DNA from: Ruminococcus flavefaciens ATCC 19208 | Lineage (GTDB): Bacteria; Bacillota; Clostridia; Oscillospirales; Ruminococcaceae | Assembly: GCF_000518765.1 (NCBI RefSeq) | Contig: NZ_JAEF01000017.1 | Coordinates: 97,296 to 161,295, forward strand | Direction: 5' to 3' | DNA length: 64,000 nt | Shown: positions 19,225 to 28,138 of the stretch, piece by piece | How positions within the stretch are numbered: the stretch's first letter is position 1 | Layout of the letters: every line of letters begins with the position of its first letter | The notes under the pieces: generated by a model | Told to the model about the DNA's origin: nothing | The model's input: only the letters and a program-made list of their open reading frames with translations | The model's database searches: none | Position numbers and translations under genes: made by a program

Positions 19225-19253
19225 TTGACATGGTTGGATATAAGTGCTATAAT
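19225..19253 (+). promoter_or_regulatory. Perfect consensus promoter with no protein gene behind it
   Basis: TTGACA (19225-19230), 17 nt, TATAAT (19248-19253). The only downstream unit before a terminator is about 125 nt of non-coding DNA. Confidence 0.82.
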
Positions 19254-19259
19254 TATATT

Positions 19260-19384
19260 GCAAGAATAATTGGGTTATTATTTGAGCAAAGCCGACGTTG
19301 ATATCTGCACATGATCAGCTGAGGCATTTTCTTTGTAATGGACAGATCAGAAAAGCTGTATTCTTAGGCGAATACAGCTTTTGT
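19260..19384 (+). ncRNA. Candidate small RNA (about 125 nt)
   Basis: It begins about 7 nt after a perfect promoter and ends in a 13-bp terminator stem, AAAAGCTGTATTC / GAATACAGCTTTT (19351-19382). A central hairpin is visible, GTTGAT / ATCAGC, enclosed by GCC / GGC. No open frame with an RBS is present. It does not resemble tmRNA, SRP RNA or RNase P by eye. It is also convergent with the minus-strand gene at 19390, whose terminator it shares. Family unknown. Confidence 0.55.
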
Positions 19385-19389
19385 CCATT

Positions 19390-19932
19390 TCAGAAGCCAA
19401 GTTCTTCGTAGTCCTCGCGGATAAATCTGTGATATGACGCATGGATACTTCCGTCTATTTCCTCTTCCTCTGATATACAGTAGTAATACTCATCGGGTAT
19501 CATATCGGTAAAATAGACAAGATAACGGAATTCTTCATTGTTGATCTCGGTTATGGAAACATTCTCGGAAGCTTCTCGGAATATATCAAGTATTTTTTCT
19601 GTATCGGCATGACACCTGACTGATTCCACAAGCTTTTCCATAAAGCCATAGCCGTCGCTCTGAGCGTTAACATAAGCTGTTCCCTCAACAGGTATAGTTA
19701 TGCAGAAACTGTTTTTTGTACTGTGAAAAGAGAGTTTTCCAAGCTTTTGTGCCACACTGTCAGCAAAGCTTTCCAGGAGCTGCGGCAGTTTCTCAGAGTC
19801 GTTTATGCCCATAAGATGACATAATGAGGAATTTATATAGTTAAGGCTCATGGGACGGTGATCGTAACCGAGTTTCAGCTGAGCTTCGTAAATATTATCG
19901 CATATGTTCTTTTCAAGTCTTTCAAAAGTCAT
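19390..19932 (-). CDS. DUF3877-like hypothetical protein
   Basis: 180 aa soluble protein with an acidic C-terminus (ISEEEEIDGS, then REDYEELGF). I believe it belongs to the clostridial DUF3877 family, but no function is known. The start was chosen at ATG 19932 because GGAGGT lies just upstream; a longer frame to 19962 would include the RBS. Promoter on the minus strand: TTGATT (19981-19976), 17 nt, TATACT (19958-19953). Confidence 0.68.
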   Translation of the reverse strand: MTFERLEKNICDNIYEAQLKLGYDHRPMSLNYINSSLCHLMGINDSEKLPQLLESFADSVAQKLGKLSFHSTKNSFCITIPVEGTAYVNAQSDGYGFMEKLVESVRCHADTEKILDIFREASENVSITEINNEEFRYLVYFTDMIPDEYYYCISEEEEIDGSIHASYHRFIREDYEELGF

Positions 19933-19952
19933 AGATATTACCTCCATTGATA

Positions 19953-19981
19953 AGTATAACATATATTTTATAATAAATCAA
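19953..19981 (-). promoter_or_regulatory. Promoter of the DUF3877-like gene
   Basis: TTGATT, 17-nt spacer, TATACT on the minus strand. Confidence 0.65.
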
Positions 19982-19987
19982 CGTAAA

Positions 19988-20016
19988 AGAAACGGTCTCA
20001 TTCGAGACCGTTTTTG
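19988..20016 (-). terminator. Terminator of the ABC exporter operon
   Basis: Stem AACGGTCTC / GAGACCGTT with a 4-nt loop; CTTTT follows on the minus strand. Confidence 0.75.
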
Positions 20017-20017
20017 T

Positions 20018-21871
20018 TTATGCACTTTCAAACTGTGAGTTGTATAGCTGAGAGTAGAAGCCGTTTTTCGACAGCAGCTCTTCGTGACTGCCCTGTTCGA
20101 TAATATCGCCGTCCTTCATAACAAGTATGATATCGGCATTTTTTATAGTTGAAAGGCGGTGAGCGATGATAAAGCTTGTTCTGCCGTTCATAAGGCGGTC
20201 CATAGCATCCTGTATCAGTATCTCGGTTCGTGTATCAACGGAAGAAGTAGCTTCATCGAGTATCATAACCTTAGAGTCTGAAAGGATAGCTCTTGCAATA
20301 GTAAGGAGCTGTTTTTGTCCCTGAGATACGTTGCTTGCGTCCTCATTCAGTACCATATCATAGCCATTTGGAAGCGACTTGATGAAATGGTGAGCGTGAG
20401 CGGCTTTAGCAGCAGCAATGACCTCTTCATCTGTGGCATCAAGTCTGCCGTAGCGGATATTTTCCATGATAGTGCCGTTGAAGAGCCATGTGTCCTGAAG
20501 TACCATGCCAAAGCTCTTTCTCAGCTCATAACGAGGTATCCTGCGTATATCAGTTCCGTCGAGAGAGATGGTACCGCCGTTTACGTCATAGAAACGCATC
20601 AGCAGCTTTACCATAGTAGTTTTTCCTGCACCTGTAGGTCCGACAATTGCTATCTTCTGACCTGCCTTGATATCTGCACTGAAATCGTCAATGATTATCT
20701 TATCCTTGTTATAGCCAAATGAAACATGGTCGAAGCTTACGTCGCCGACTATATTTTCAGGTATAACTGCATCAGCAGGTATCTGTTCCTCTTCCTCTTC
20801 TTCAAGGAATTCAAATACTCTTTCAGCAGCCGCAGTCATGGACTGTACCTGATTGATGACCTGAGCTATCTGCTGTATGGGCTGGGTGAACTGCTTAACA
20901 TACTGTATGAATGCCTGTATATCACCGATACCGATAACACCCTTGATAGCGAGGAGTCCGCCAGAAATAGCAACTCCTGCATAGCCGAGGTTTCCGACGA
21001 ACTGCATTATAGGCATCATTATACCCGATATGAATTGTGACTTCCATGCTGATTTATAGAGTACATTGTTTGTATTGCAGAAATCCTTCAGTGTTTCTTC
21101 TTCCTTGTTGAAAGCCTGAACTACTGTGTGTCCGCTGTAGGTCTCTTCAACAAGACCGTTGATATGTCCGAGATATTCCTGCTGAGTGCGGAAATGCTTC
21201 TGAGACTTCTTTATGACAAACGAGAGAAGAACAGCTGATATTGGGAGTATCACTATTGATATGAGAGTCATAAGCGGTGATATTGAAAGCATCATTATCA
21301 GTGTGCCCACAAGAGTTGCAACAGATGTGATTATCTGTGTGATACTCTGATTAAGTGTTGTACCCATAGTATCTACATCGTTTGTGATACGTGAGAGCAC
21401 CTCGCCGTATGTTCGGCTTTCAAAATATCCCATTGGCATACGTGCTATCTTCTCGGATATGTCCTTTCTAAGTCTGTAGGATATCTTCTGCGATATTCCT
21501 GTCATTATCCAGCCCTGTACGAAGCTTACGACTGAACTGAAAATATAGAGTCCGAGTGTAAAGAGGAGTATCTTACCGATGTATCCGAAGTCGATGCCGC
21601 CTGTGCCGGCAATCTTGCTCATGAGCCCGTCAAATAGGGCGTTTGTGGCTTTCGCCATTATCTTAGGACCTGCAACTGAGAATATGGTTGCAACAGCGGC
21701 AAGTATCATAACTATGAAAATCGCTATTTTGTAAGCTCCGAGATAGGATATGAGCTTTTTTATCGACCCCTTGAAGTTCTTGGGCTTTTCGCCGGGAGCA
21801 AATCTGCCGCCTCCGCCCATGTGTCCGTGTGGACGCTGTACAGGCATACTGCTTTTATTATTTTCACTCAT
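20018..21871 (-). CDS. ABC exporter half-transporter B (membrane plus ATPase)
   Basis: 617 aa. A hydrophilic, Gly-rich N-terminus (HGHMGGGGRF) precedes six membrane segments and an ATPase domain. Walker A is GPTGAGKTT, the signature is VSQGQKQ, and Walker B is VMILDEATSSVD, with Glu present as catalytic base. It is the second gene of a two-gene operon, overlapping its partner by 8 nt, and almost certainly forms a heterodimer with it. Start ATG 21871 preferred over GTG 21880 by RBS spacing. Substrate unknown; such pairs export drugs or peptides. Confidence 0.92.
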   Translation of the reverse strand: MSENNKSSMPVQRPHGHMGGGGRFAPGEKPKNFKGSIKKLISYLGAYKIAIFIVMILAAVATIFSVAGPKIMAKATNALFDGLMSKIAGTGGIDFGYIGKILLFTLGLYIFSSVVSFVQGWIMTGISQKISYRLRKDISEKIARMPMGYFESRTYGEVLSRITNDVDTMGTTLNQSITQIITSVATLVGTLIMMLSISPLMTLISIVILPISAVLLSFVIKKSQKHFRTQQEYLGHINGLVEETYSGHTVVQAFNKEEETLKDFCNTNNVLYKSAWKSQFISGIMMPIMQFVGNLGYAGVAISGGLLAIKGVIGIGDIQAFIQYVKQFTQPIQQIAQVINQVQSMTAAAERVFEFLEEEEEEQIPADAVIPENIVGDVSFDHVSFGYNKDKIIIDDFSADIKAGQKIAIVGPTGAGKTTMVKLLMRFYDVNGGTISLDGTDIRRIPRYELRKSFGMVLQDTWLFNGTIMENIRYGRLDATDEEVIAAAKAAHAHHFIKSLPNGYDMVLNEDASNVSQGQKQLLTIARAILSDSKVMILDEATSSVDTRTEILIQDAMDRLMNGRTSFIIAHRLSTIKNADIILVMKDGDIIEQGSHEELLSKNGFYSQLYNSQFESA

Positions 21872-24185
21872 TATCCTCACCTCCCACGCTCTTTTTCAGT
21901 TCTTCCTCGGACAGCTGAGAGCCTGCTATCTGCTTGTAGGTCTCACAGGACTTTATAAGCTCTTTGTGAGTGCCCTTGCCGACTATCCTGCCTTCATCGA
22001 GAACGATTATCTGATCTGCGTTCATGATAGTGCTGATACGCTGAGCGACTATGATGACTACGGAATTTTTAACGTATTTCTCAAGCTCTTTTCTGAGAGC
22101 TGCATCAGTTTTCATATCGAGAGCAGAGAAGCTGTCATCGAAAATGTATATCTCAGGTGACTTTACTATAGCTCTTGCAATGGCAAGACGCTGCTTCTGA
22201 CCGCCCGAAACATTGCTTCCTCCCTGTGAGATAGGTCTTTCAAATCCGTTTTCATCAGTTGAGATAAATTCCATAGCCTGAGCTATCTGAGCTGCCTTTT
22301 CAAGCTCTTCATCTGAAGCATCTGGCTTGCCGAATTTAAGGTTAGAGCTTATAGTGCCCGAGAAAAGCACACCCTTTTGCGGTACAAGACCAATCCTGCT
22401 TCTGAGGTCGGATTTGCTCAGTTCACGGACATCTACACCGTCAACGGTGATACTTCCTTCAGAGACATCGTAAAAACGGGGGATAAGATTTATGAGAGTG
22501 GTTTTTCCACAGCCCGTACTGCCTATGATAGCAGTTGTTTTGCCTGATTCTGCTGTAAAGCTTATATTGCTTACCGCGTTGTCGTCGGCATTTGGATACT
22601 TGAATGAAACGTTATTGAAGCAGACTGTTCCCGTAGGATATGTAATTGTCTTGGGGGCTGAGGGTTCAAGTACAGTTGTATCTGTTTTGAGTACCTCATC
22701 TATTCTGTCTGCTGCAACTCCTGCACGTGGCAGTATAACTGACATGACCGTAAGCATGAGAAATGACATGACTATCTGTATTGAGTAGCTGATGAACGCT
22801 GTCATTGCACCTACCTGAAGATCACCTGTGTCTATCCTGTGAGCCGATACCCATACGATAGTAAGCGAAACTCCGTACATTACCAGCATCATACCCGGCA
22901 GCATGAAGGTCATTACCCTGTTGGTGAAAAGCTGTGTCTTCATAAGCTCGGTATTTGCCTTGTCGAAGCGCTTTTCCTCTTCCTTTTCACGTCCGAAGGC
23001 TCTTATAACGCTGAGACCTGTAAGTATCTCACGGGATATTAGATTAAGTCCGTCCAAAAGCTTCTGCATGATCTTGAATTTCGGAAGCGCTATTATCATA
23101 AGGACAAGTACAAGCATAAGTATAACAGAAACAGCAGCAATTATTATCCAGCCCATATGTGCGCCTGTATTAAGTACCTTTATAACGCCGCCGATACCGA
23201 GTATAGGGGCATACATAAGAACTCTTAACAGTACTGCCGTTACGTTTTGTATTTGCTGAACATCGTTTGTGCTTCTTGTTATGAGTGAGGCTGTTGAGAA
23301 TTTGTCTATCTCTGTATTTGAGTAGCTGATGACCTTAGTGAATATCTTTTCGCGCAGGTCACGGCCTATGCCGGCACCTGTTCGTGCAGCGAAATAGCCT
23401 GCTCCCATTGAAGCAGCGAGCATCAGAACAGCCATGCATAGCATTTTCAGTCCCTGTAACCACAGGTATTTCTTCTGTATGCCGTCTACGTCCACTCCAG
23501 CGGCTTTGTCGGCAGAAATAGCATAGGAGATACCCATTGATTTCATGGTATTGCTGCCCACTTTAGATACTGTATCTTCGAGCTGACTGCGTAGAGTTGA
23601 AATCTGTTCTGCATCAAGCTGACCGTTATTTATAAGTCCGAGCATAATGGGACGCATATCCACATAGGTGATGAGAACGCCATTTTCGTCCTTGGCTTCA
23701 TGCGTTTTGAGGTCAAGGTGCATATACTCGCTTATTTCGTCAAGAGTGAGTTTTTCAATATCAAGCTCATCGGGAGACTGCTGAGGAGCCTTCTCCATTG
23801 ATGCTTTCAGATTAGCTTTGAATTTCTCTTCACTCATATTGCCTGTCTGCTGAGTCAGGGCAACAGGTATAAGAAATTTTTCGGTGGAGTTTTCAAGCTC
23901 CTTATCAGAAGCATTTCTCTCGTAAATATCACCGTTCTTAGAGTAAAGGCTTTCCCATTCCTGTTTCTCATTTTCTGTCATGTACAGAGTTGAATAAAGC
24001 ATATCTTCCAATGTCATTTTCTCTGGAAGGATATACTCAACACCGTGATTCTGGATACCGATGTCTATCATATCTGAGGTGTACTGCGGAAGTGAAAGGT
24101 CACAGTATGCCTGTACTCCGAGGAACACCAGTATGATAAGTACGATATGCCAGTATGGTGCCATATTCAGGATTATTCTTTTCAT
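21864..24185 (-). CDS. ABC exporter half-transporter A with large extracytoplasmic insertion
   Basis: 773 aa. TM1 ends near residue 30, and an insert of about 200 hydrophilic residues (roughly 45-240) sits before TM2; usual half-transporters have a short loop there. The remaining membrane domain and ATPase are standard: Walker A GSTGCGKTT, signature VSGGQKQ. Walker B reads IYIFDDSFSALD, so the catalytic Glu is Asp, which marks the degenerate site of a heterodimer (asymmetric ABCs). First gene of the operon. Promoter at 24217-24245. Confidence 0.92.
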   Translation of the reverse strand: MKRIILNMAPYWHIVLIILVFLGVQAYCDLSLPQYTSDMIDIGIQNHGVEYILPEKMTLEDMLYSTLYMTENEKQEWESLYSKNGDIYERNASDKELENSTEKFLIPVALTQQTGNMSEEKFKANLKASMEKAPQQSPDELDIEKLTLDEISEYMHLDLKTHEAKDENGVLITYVDMRPIMLGLINNGQLDAEQISTLRSQLEDTVSKVGSNTMKSMGISYAISADKAAGVDVDGIQKKYLWLQGLKMLCMAVLMLAASMGAGYFAARTGAGIGRDLREKIFTKVISYSNTEIDKFSTASLITRSTNDVQQIQNVTAVLLRVLMYAPILGIGGVIKVLNTGAHMGWIIIAAVSVILMLVLVLMIIALPKFKIMQKLLDGLNLISREILTGLSVIRAFGREKEEEKRFDKANTELMKTQLFTNRVMTFMLPGMMLVMYGVSLTIVWVSAHRIDTGDLQVGAMTAFISYSIQIVMSFLMLTVMSVILPRAGVAADRIDEVLKTDTTVLEPSAPKTITYPTGTVCFNNVSFKYPNADDNAVSNISFTAESGKTTAIIGSTGCGKTTLINLIPRFYDVSEGSITVDGVDVRELSKSDLRSRIGLVPQKGVLFSGTISSNLKFGKPDASDEELEKAAQIAQAMEFISTDENGFERPISQGGSNVSGGQKQRLAIARAIVKSPEIYIFDDSFSALDMKTDAALRKELEKYVKNSVVIIVAQRISTIMNADQIIVLDEGRIVGKGTHKELIKSCETYKQIAGSQLSEEELKKSVGGEDNE

Positions 24186-24199
24186 TTTATCCTCCTTGT

Positions 24200-24245
24200 C
24201 TGATGTATCAGCGATTATTATACATTAATAATATATAAAAGTCAA
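24200..24245 (-). promoter_or_regulatory. Promoter and dyad upstream of the ABC exporter operon
   Basis: Minus strand: TTGACT (24245-24240), 17 nt, TATAAT (24222-24217). Just downstream is a small dyad, CTGAT-GT-ATCAG (24200-24211), placed where a repressor would block transcription. Confidence 0.7.
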
Positions 24246-24281
24246 GTGAAAAAATTACCTTATCTGTGGGTGCAGCAGAGT

Positions 24282-25151
24282 TTATTCGAGTATATCATTT
24301 AGCTTTTCATAGTTGTTTTTTACGCCGTCATCAAGGTCAAGGGCTATTTTCTCTTCTGCCAGTATATGCAGCCGCTGTATAAAGCCTTCCATTTCAGTTA
24401 TAAGTGCCTGTGTTCGGCTTATGTTTCTTCGTATGGCTGTTTTTTCACTGCCGTTGGAGAGTCTGTGCTGCGTATTTTGAGCTGATAGTCTGCTTTTTAA
24501 CTGTTCAAAATAGGGGAGCGCGTATTTTTTCTCCAGTACCGACAGTGTATCGGGTGTGTAGCGGTGAATATACATTATTGCTTTAAAAGCTTTTTTGCTT
24601 CCCGATGTGAACTGCCAGTATATCGGGCGCTTTCGGTATACCTTACAATGCTCCTTAAAAAAGCTTTTTCTCAGATAGTCATATAGCACTTCATGGGCAT
24701 CGCCGCTGCCGCCGAGAGCTACAGCGATATAGGAAAGGTTTTCGTTAAGAGTATCCTGTCCGTAAGCTTTTTCGATGAAGCTTATGACAGCAGCCGTCAG
24801 ACCGCTGTCGGAACTGTTTACAGTCATAATATTGTCGGTGCAGGGGATAATAGTGGAATATGCAGAGGAGTCCCAGCTTCCCCCTGCGTAGCAAAGGCCG
24901 TCACGGTCAAGTGAATAGCGCCCGAAGATACAGCCTACTGCATAGCTTATAAGGCTTTTTATTTCTCTTTGCAGTTCAGCACGGCGCACAGTAACGTCCT
25001 CATCATTTACATCAGGTGTGAGCTCCTTTTCAAGACCGTATGCGGAGATAAAAAATTTATTGATCTTTTCTTCGTTTTTTTTAAGTCTGGTGAAACGCTC
25101 GTCGCAAAGCTTTTCCCATTCTTTAAATTTATCTGATATCAGTTTTGACAT
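24282..25151 (-). CDS. Orphan C-terminal domain of BREX methyltransferase PglX
   Basis: 289 aa. The whole protein matches the C-terminal part of PglX, the adenine-specific methyltransferase of BREX phage-defence systems. Signatures are ELTPDVNDEDVTVRRAEL, SYAVGCIFGRYSLD, CKVYRKRPIYW, FKAIMYIHRY and the ending IALDLDDGVKNNYEKLN. The SAM-binding and NPPY catalytic domains are absent, so it cannot methylate DNA alone. It has its own promoter, an AGGAGC RBS and an ATG, so it is expressed as a separate protein. No other BREX genes (brxA, brxB, brxC, pglZ, brxL) are nearby. It could be a domesticated target-recognition or phage-protein-binding module, or a relic. Confidence 0.82.
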   Translation of the reverse strand: MSKLISDKFKEWEKLCDERFTRLKKNEEKINKFFISAYGLEKELTPDVNDEDVTVRRAELQREIKSLISYAVGCIFGRYSLDRDGLCYAGGSWDSSAYSTIIPCTDNIMTVNSSDSGLTAAVISFIEKAYGQDTLNENLSYIAVALGGSGDAHEVLYDYLRKSFFKEHCKVYRKRPIYWQFTSGSKKAFKAIMYIHRYTPDTLSVLEKKYALPYFEQLKSRLSAQNTQHRLSNGSEKTAIRRNISRTQALITEMEGFIQRLHILAEEKIALDLDDGVKNNYEKLNDILE

Positions 25152-25177
25152 GATATTGCTCCTGTTTTTTTGTTACA

Positions 25178-25206
25178 ATTATAACATACTTTTACGGATA
25201 AATCAA
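25178..25206 (-). promoter_or_regulatory. Promoter of the PglX-C gene
   Basis: Minus strand: TTGATT (25206-25201), 17 nt, TATAAT (25183-25178). Confidence 0.75.
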
Positions 25207-25259
25207 TGTTAACAAGGTAAACAACTGAATAAAAAATGAAAATTAACATATGATCACAA

Positions 25260-25288
25260 TTGACAACAGAAGTATTTGGAGTTATAAT
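25260..25288 (+). promoter_or_regulatory. Promoter of the two-component/ABC module
   Basis: TTGACA (25260-25265), 17 nt, TATAAT (25283-25288), 62 nt before the response regulator. Confidence 0.85.
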
Positions 25289-25349
25289 AAAACAGTTGAT
25301 AAAAAGTTGATTTTTCGGTTTTAGAATAATACGGAAAGGAGCGGAAAAT

Positions 25350-26021
25350 ATGTACAGTATACTTATCGCAGATGATGAAAAGGACGTTGTAGGATTACTG
25401 AAGGATTATTTTGAGCTTGAGGGATACTGTGTATATACGGCGTACAGCGGTTCACAGGCAGTTGAAGCAGTATCAAAATCTCCCGATATCATACTTCTTG
25501 ATGTGAATATGCCTGACGGCAATGGCTTTGAGGTGTGTCAGAAAATAAGAGACCACGTAAGCTGTCCGATACTTTTTCTGACTGCTAAAGTCGAAGACGA
25601 GGATAAGATAAACGGTTTTGCGGCAGGTGGAGATGATTACATAATAAAGCCATTTTCACTTGACGAGCTCGGAGCTCGCGTAGCTGCTCATATCCGCAGG
25701 GACAGGCGCGTCAGCGCGGCAAAGAATGTTCGGTTTTACGGTGATCTTGTCATTGATTATACCGAGAAGAAAATAACAGCAGGCGATGATATAATTGATC
25801 TTGCAAATAAAGAATTCCGCATAATAGAGCTGCTTTCGCTGAATGCCGGACAGATTTTTGACAAGGAGCGTATTTACGAAAAGATCTGGGGCTATGACGC
25901 TGAGGGTGACAGCTCGGTCATTGCCGAGCATATAAGGCGTATAAGAGCAAAGCTGGGAAAATACGGAGAGGATAAGCATATCGGTACTGTGTGGGGAATG
26001 GGGTATAAATGGATAAAGTAA
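25350..26021 (+). CDS. OmpR/PhoB family response regulator
   Basis: 223 aa. Receiver domain with acidic pair D8-D9, phosphoacceptor D51 (LLDVNMPDG) and Lys in YIIKPF. The C-terminal winged helix (LANKEFRIIELL...WGMGYKW) binds DNA. It overlaps the histidine kinase gene by 13 nt and is the likely regulator of the ABC genes at 27242-29968, as in bacitracin/lantibiotic-type detoxification modules. Confidence 0.93.
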   Translation: MYSILIADDEKDVVGLLKDYFELEGYCVYTAYSGSQAVEAVSKSPDIILLDVNMPDGNGFEVCQKIRDHVSCPILFLTAKVEDEDKINGFAAGGDDYIIKPFSLDELGARVAAHIRRDRRVSAAKNVRFYGDLVIDYTEKKITAGDDIIDLANKEFRIIELLSLNAGQIFDKERIYEKIWGYDAEGDSSVIAEHIRRIRAKLGKYGEDKHIGTVWGMGYKWIK

Positions 26022-27166
26022 AAAAAGTCGGAATTAAAGGCTCTTTTGTAAAGTACATTGCAGTATGCTTTGTTATATGCGTTATAGGTAACTGGATGAT
26101 TTATGCGCTTTTCGATTATCTTCAGAGATGGTATGTTGATCGTTATGTAAATGTGTTTTTACCGGAATATTTTTCAATGGATGAGTATCGGGTATGGAAC
26201 AGTCTTCCCGAAGATATGTGGATCTACGATCTGCTTCATTACGGCAGATATATTGCTGTTTCACTTTGGTCCTGCCTTTGTATCTGGTTCACTGTGACAG
26301 CTTTTTATACAGCGGAAGTCAAAAAGCCTATTGATACGCTGTTATCTGCATCTGAAAGAATACTTCATGACGACCTTGATTTTGAAGTCCGTACTGAGTG
26401 CAAAAATGAATTGGGCAAGCTTTGCGTTTCATTTGAGAATATGCGCAAAAATCTGTATGCGAGCAACTACGAGCTGTGGAAATCCCTTGAAGAACGAAAA
26501 AGACTTAATTCAGCCTTTTCACACGATCTTCGCACTCCCATAACAGTCCTTAAAGGTTATACCGAGCTTGTTAACAAGTTTGACGGAAGGATAAGTCCCG
26601 AAAAACAGGCAGATATACTCAGGAAAATGAGTGTACAGATCGAACGTCTTGAGCATTATACTGAAAAGATGAGCTCGGCACATAAGCTTGAGGATATCAT
26701 TCCAGAGGAAGAGAAAATATCATTTAATGAGCTTTGCAGTAATTTTGATGAAGTAGGAAAACTCATATGCGGAGAAGATACTTTTTCATTTACTGCAAAG
26801 GAAGCAGCTGAAGATGTTATTTATAGTGACCGTGAACTGATAATGCAGGTATTTGAAAATATTGTGTCAAATGCAGAGCGGTATAAAATTAACGAGATAA
26901 AGTGCCTTGCAGAAATTGAGAATGAACGGCTCAGAGTTACGGTTTCCGATGACGGTGAGGGGTTCTCGGAGGAAGCTCTGCGTAAAGCTTGGCAGCCATT
27001 TTACCGCGGTGAAAATGAGGATGAGATAGAACATTTCGGTCTCGGACTTTACATCTGCCGATTATTATGCAGAAAATGCGGCGGTGATCTTTATATTACC
27101 AATGGTGAAAAAGGCGGCGGGAAGGTCACGGCAGAATTTTCTGTAAAAAAATCAGAAAGTAGATAA
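26009..27166 (+). CDS. Sensor histidine kinase
   Basis: 385 aa. Two membrane segments (about 14-36 and 81-100) flank a short 45-residue external loop, followed by HAMP, the H box SHDLRTP with phosphorylated H172, N box FENIVSNAERY, and the G boxes SDDGEGF and HFGLGLYICR. It pairs with the upstream regulator. The short sensor loop suggests sensing within the membrane or through the adjacent transporter (inference). Confidence 0.93.
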   Translation: MDKVKKVGIKGSFVKYIAVCFVICVIGNWMIYALFDYLQRWYVDRYVNVFLPEYFSMDEYRVWNSLPEDMWIYDLLHYGRYIAVSLWSCLCIWFTVTAFYTAEVKKPIDTLLSASERILHDDLDFEVRTECKNELGKLCVSFENMRKNLYASNYELWKSLEERKRLNSAFSHDLRTPITVLKGYTELVNKFDGRISPEKQADILRKMSVQIERLEHYTEKMSSAHKLEDIIPEEEKISFNELCSNFDEVGKLICGEDTFSFTAKEAAEDVIYSDRELIMQVFENIVSNAERYKINEIKCLAEIENERLRVTVSDDGEGFSEEALRKAWQPFYRGENEDEIEHFGLGLYICRLLCRKCGGDLYITNGEKGGGKVTAEFSVKKSESR

Positions 27167-27191
27167 AAAGTTGAAATTCATAGATTATTAT

Positions 27192-27229
27192 AATGACATG
27201 ATAGGAAAAGCTATCATGTCATTATTTTT
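27192..27229 (+). terminator. Terminator/attenuator between kinase and ABC genes
   Basis: A 13-bp perfect stem, AATGACATGATAG / CTATCATGTCATT with a 6-nt loop, then ATTTTT. The RBS (GGAGGCG) of the ABC ATPase follows at once. It would lower expression of the transporter relative to its regulator or make it conditional. Confidence 0.75.
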
Positions 27230-27241
27230 GGAGGCGATAAA

Positions 27242-28138
27242 ATGGACGAAAAGATCGTAATAAAAAATGTCAATAAGTTCTATGGCAAAAAGCAGGCACT
27301 GTTTGACATTGATCTTACTATTGAAAAGGGAATGTTCGGACTCCTCGGAAGAAACGGCGCCGGCAAGACCACGCTTATGAAAACACTTGCTGTTCTTCAT
27401 AAAAAGAAAAGCGGAGAAATAACAGTATGCGGTGTTCCGATTGAAAAGGCTAAGGAAATACGAGCGATGACAGGCTATCTTCCTCAGGATTTTTCAATGT
27501 ATCCCAATATGAAGTGCGATGAGGCTCTTGAATATCTCGGGTATCTTTCGTGCATACCAAAGATTGAATGTAAAAAACGTGTTACTTCGCTTCTTCGGAA
27601 GGTAAACCTTATTGAGCACCGCCACAAAAAGGTAAAGGAACTGTCTGGCGGTATGAAGCGCAGGCTCGGTATTGCTCAGGCGCTTATACATGAGCCGAAG
27701 GTGCTCATAGTTGACGAGCCTACAGCAGGACTTGATCCCGAAGAACGTATCCGTTTCAGAAATCTGCTCTGTGAGGTAGCTCAGGAGCGCATAGTTATAC
27801 TCTCAACCCATATTGTGGGCGATATTGAAGCTACCTGTGAGAATATAGCTATAATGGACTCAGGAAGGATACTCTGGAAAGGAACAGTTCACGAAATACT
27901 TGAAAATGTAAAGGGGCATATCTATACGGCAAATGTTGAGAAGAGATTTCTTCCGCAGATAAAAAACGAGTATATAGTAACAGGTATGCTTGCACAGACG
28001 GATTATGTTACAGTAAGGATAGTATCGGATTCAGAGCCTGATCTGCCGAATACAGTACTCACAGAACCTGACCTTGAAGGGGCTTATGTTTACTGTTTGC
28101 ACAGTAACGGCTGTGATATTGTCGGAGGTGAGAAATGA
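27242..28138 (+). CDS. ABC transporter ATP-binding protein
   Basis: 298 aa. Walker A GRNGAGKTT, Q loop LPQDF, signature LSGGMKRR, Walker B VLIVDEPTAGLD and the switch His in LSTHIV are all present. It powers the two membrane proteins encoded next, with which it overlaps by 4 nt (ATGA). The C-terminal about 80 residues are an extra domain found in multi-substrate or antibiotic-export ATPases. Confidence 0.93.
   Translation: MDEKIVIKNVNKFYGKKQALFDIDLTIEKGMFGLLGRNGAGKTTLMKTLAVLHKKKSGEITVCGVPIEKAKEIRAMTGYLPQDFSMYPNMKCDEALEYLGYLSCIPKIECKKRVTSLLRKVNLIEHRHKKVKELSGGMKRRLGIAQALIHEPKVLIVDEPTAGLDPEERIRFRNLLCEVAQERIVILSTHIVGDIEATCENIAIMDSGRILWKGTVHEILENVKGHIYTANVEKRFLPQIKNEYIVTGMLAQTDYVTVRIVSDSEPDLPNTVLTEPDLEGAYVYCLHSNGCDIVGGEK

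Noticed and set aside
24282..25151. Possible full BREX system
   Set aside because: No brxA, brxB, brxC, pglZ or brxL-like gene is found in the window; the neighbours are ABC and two-component genes.
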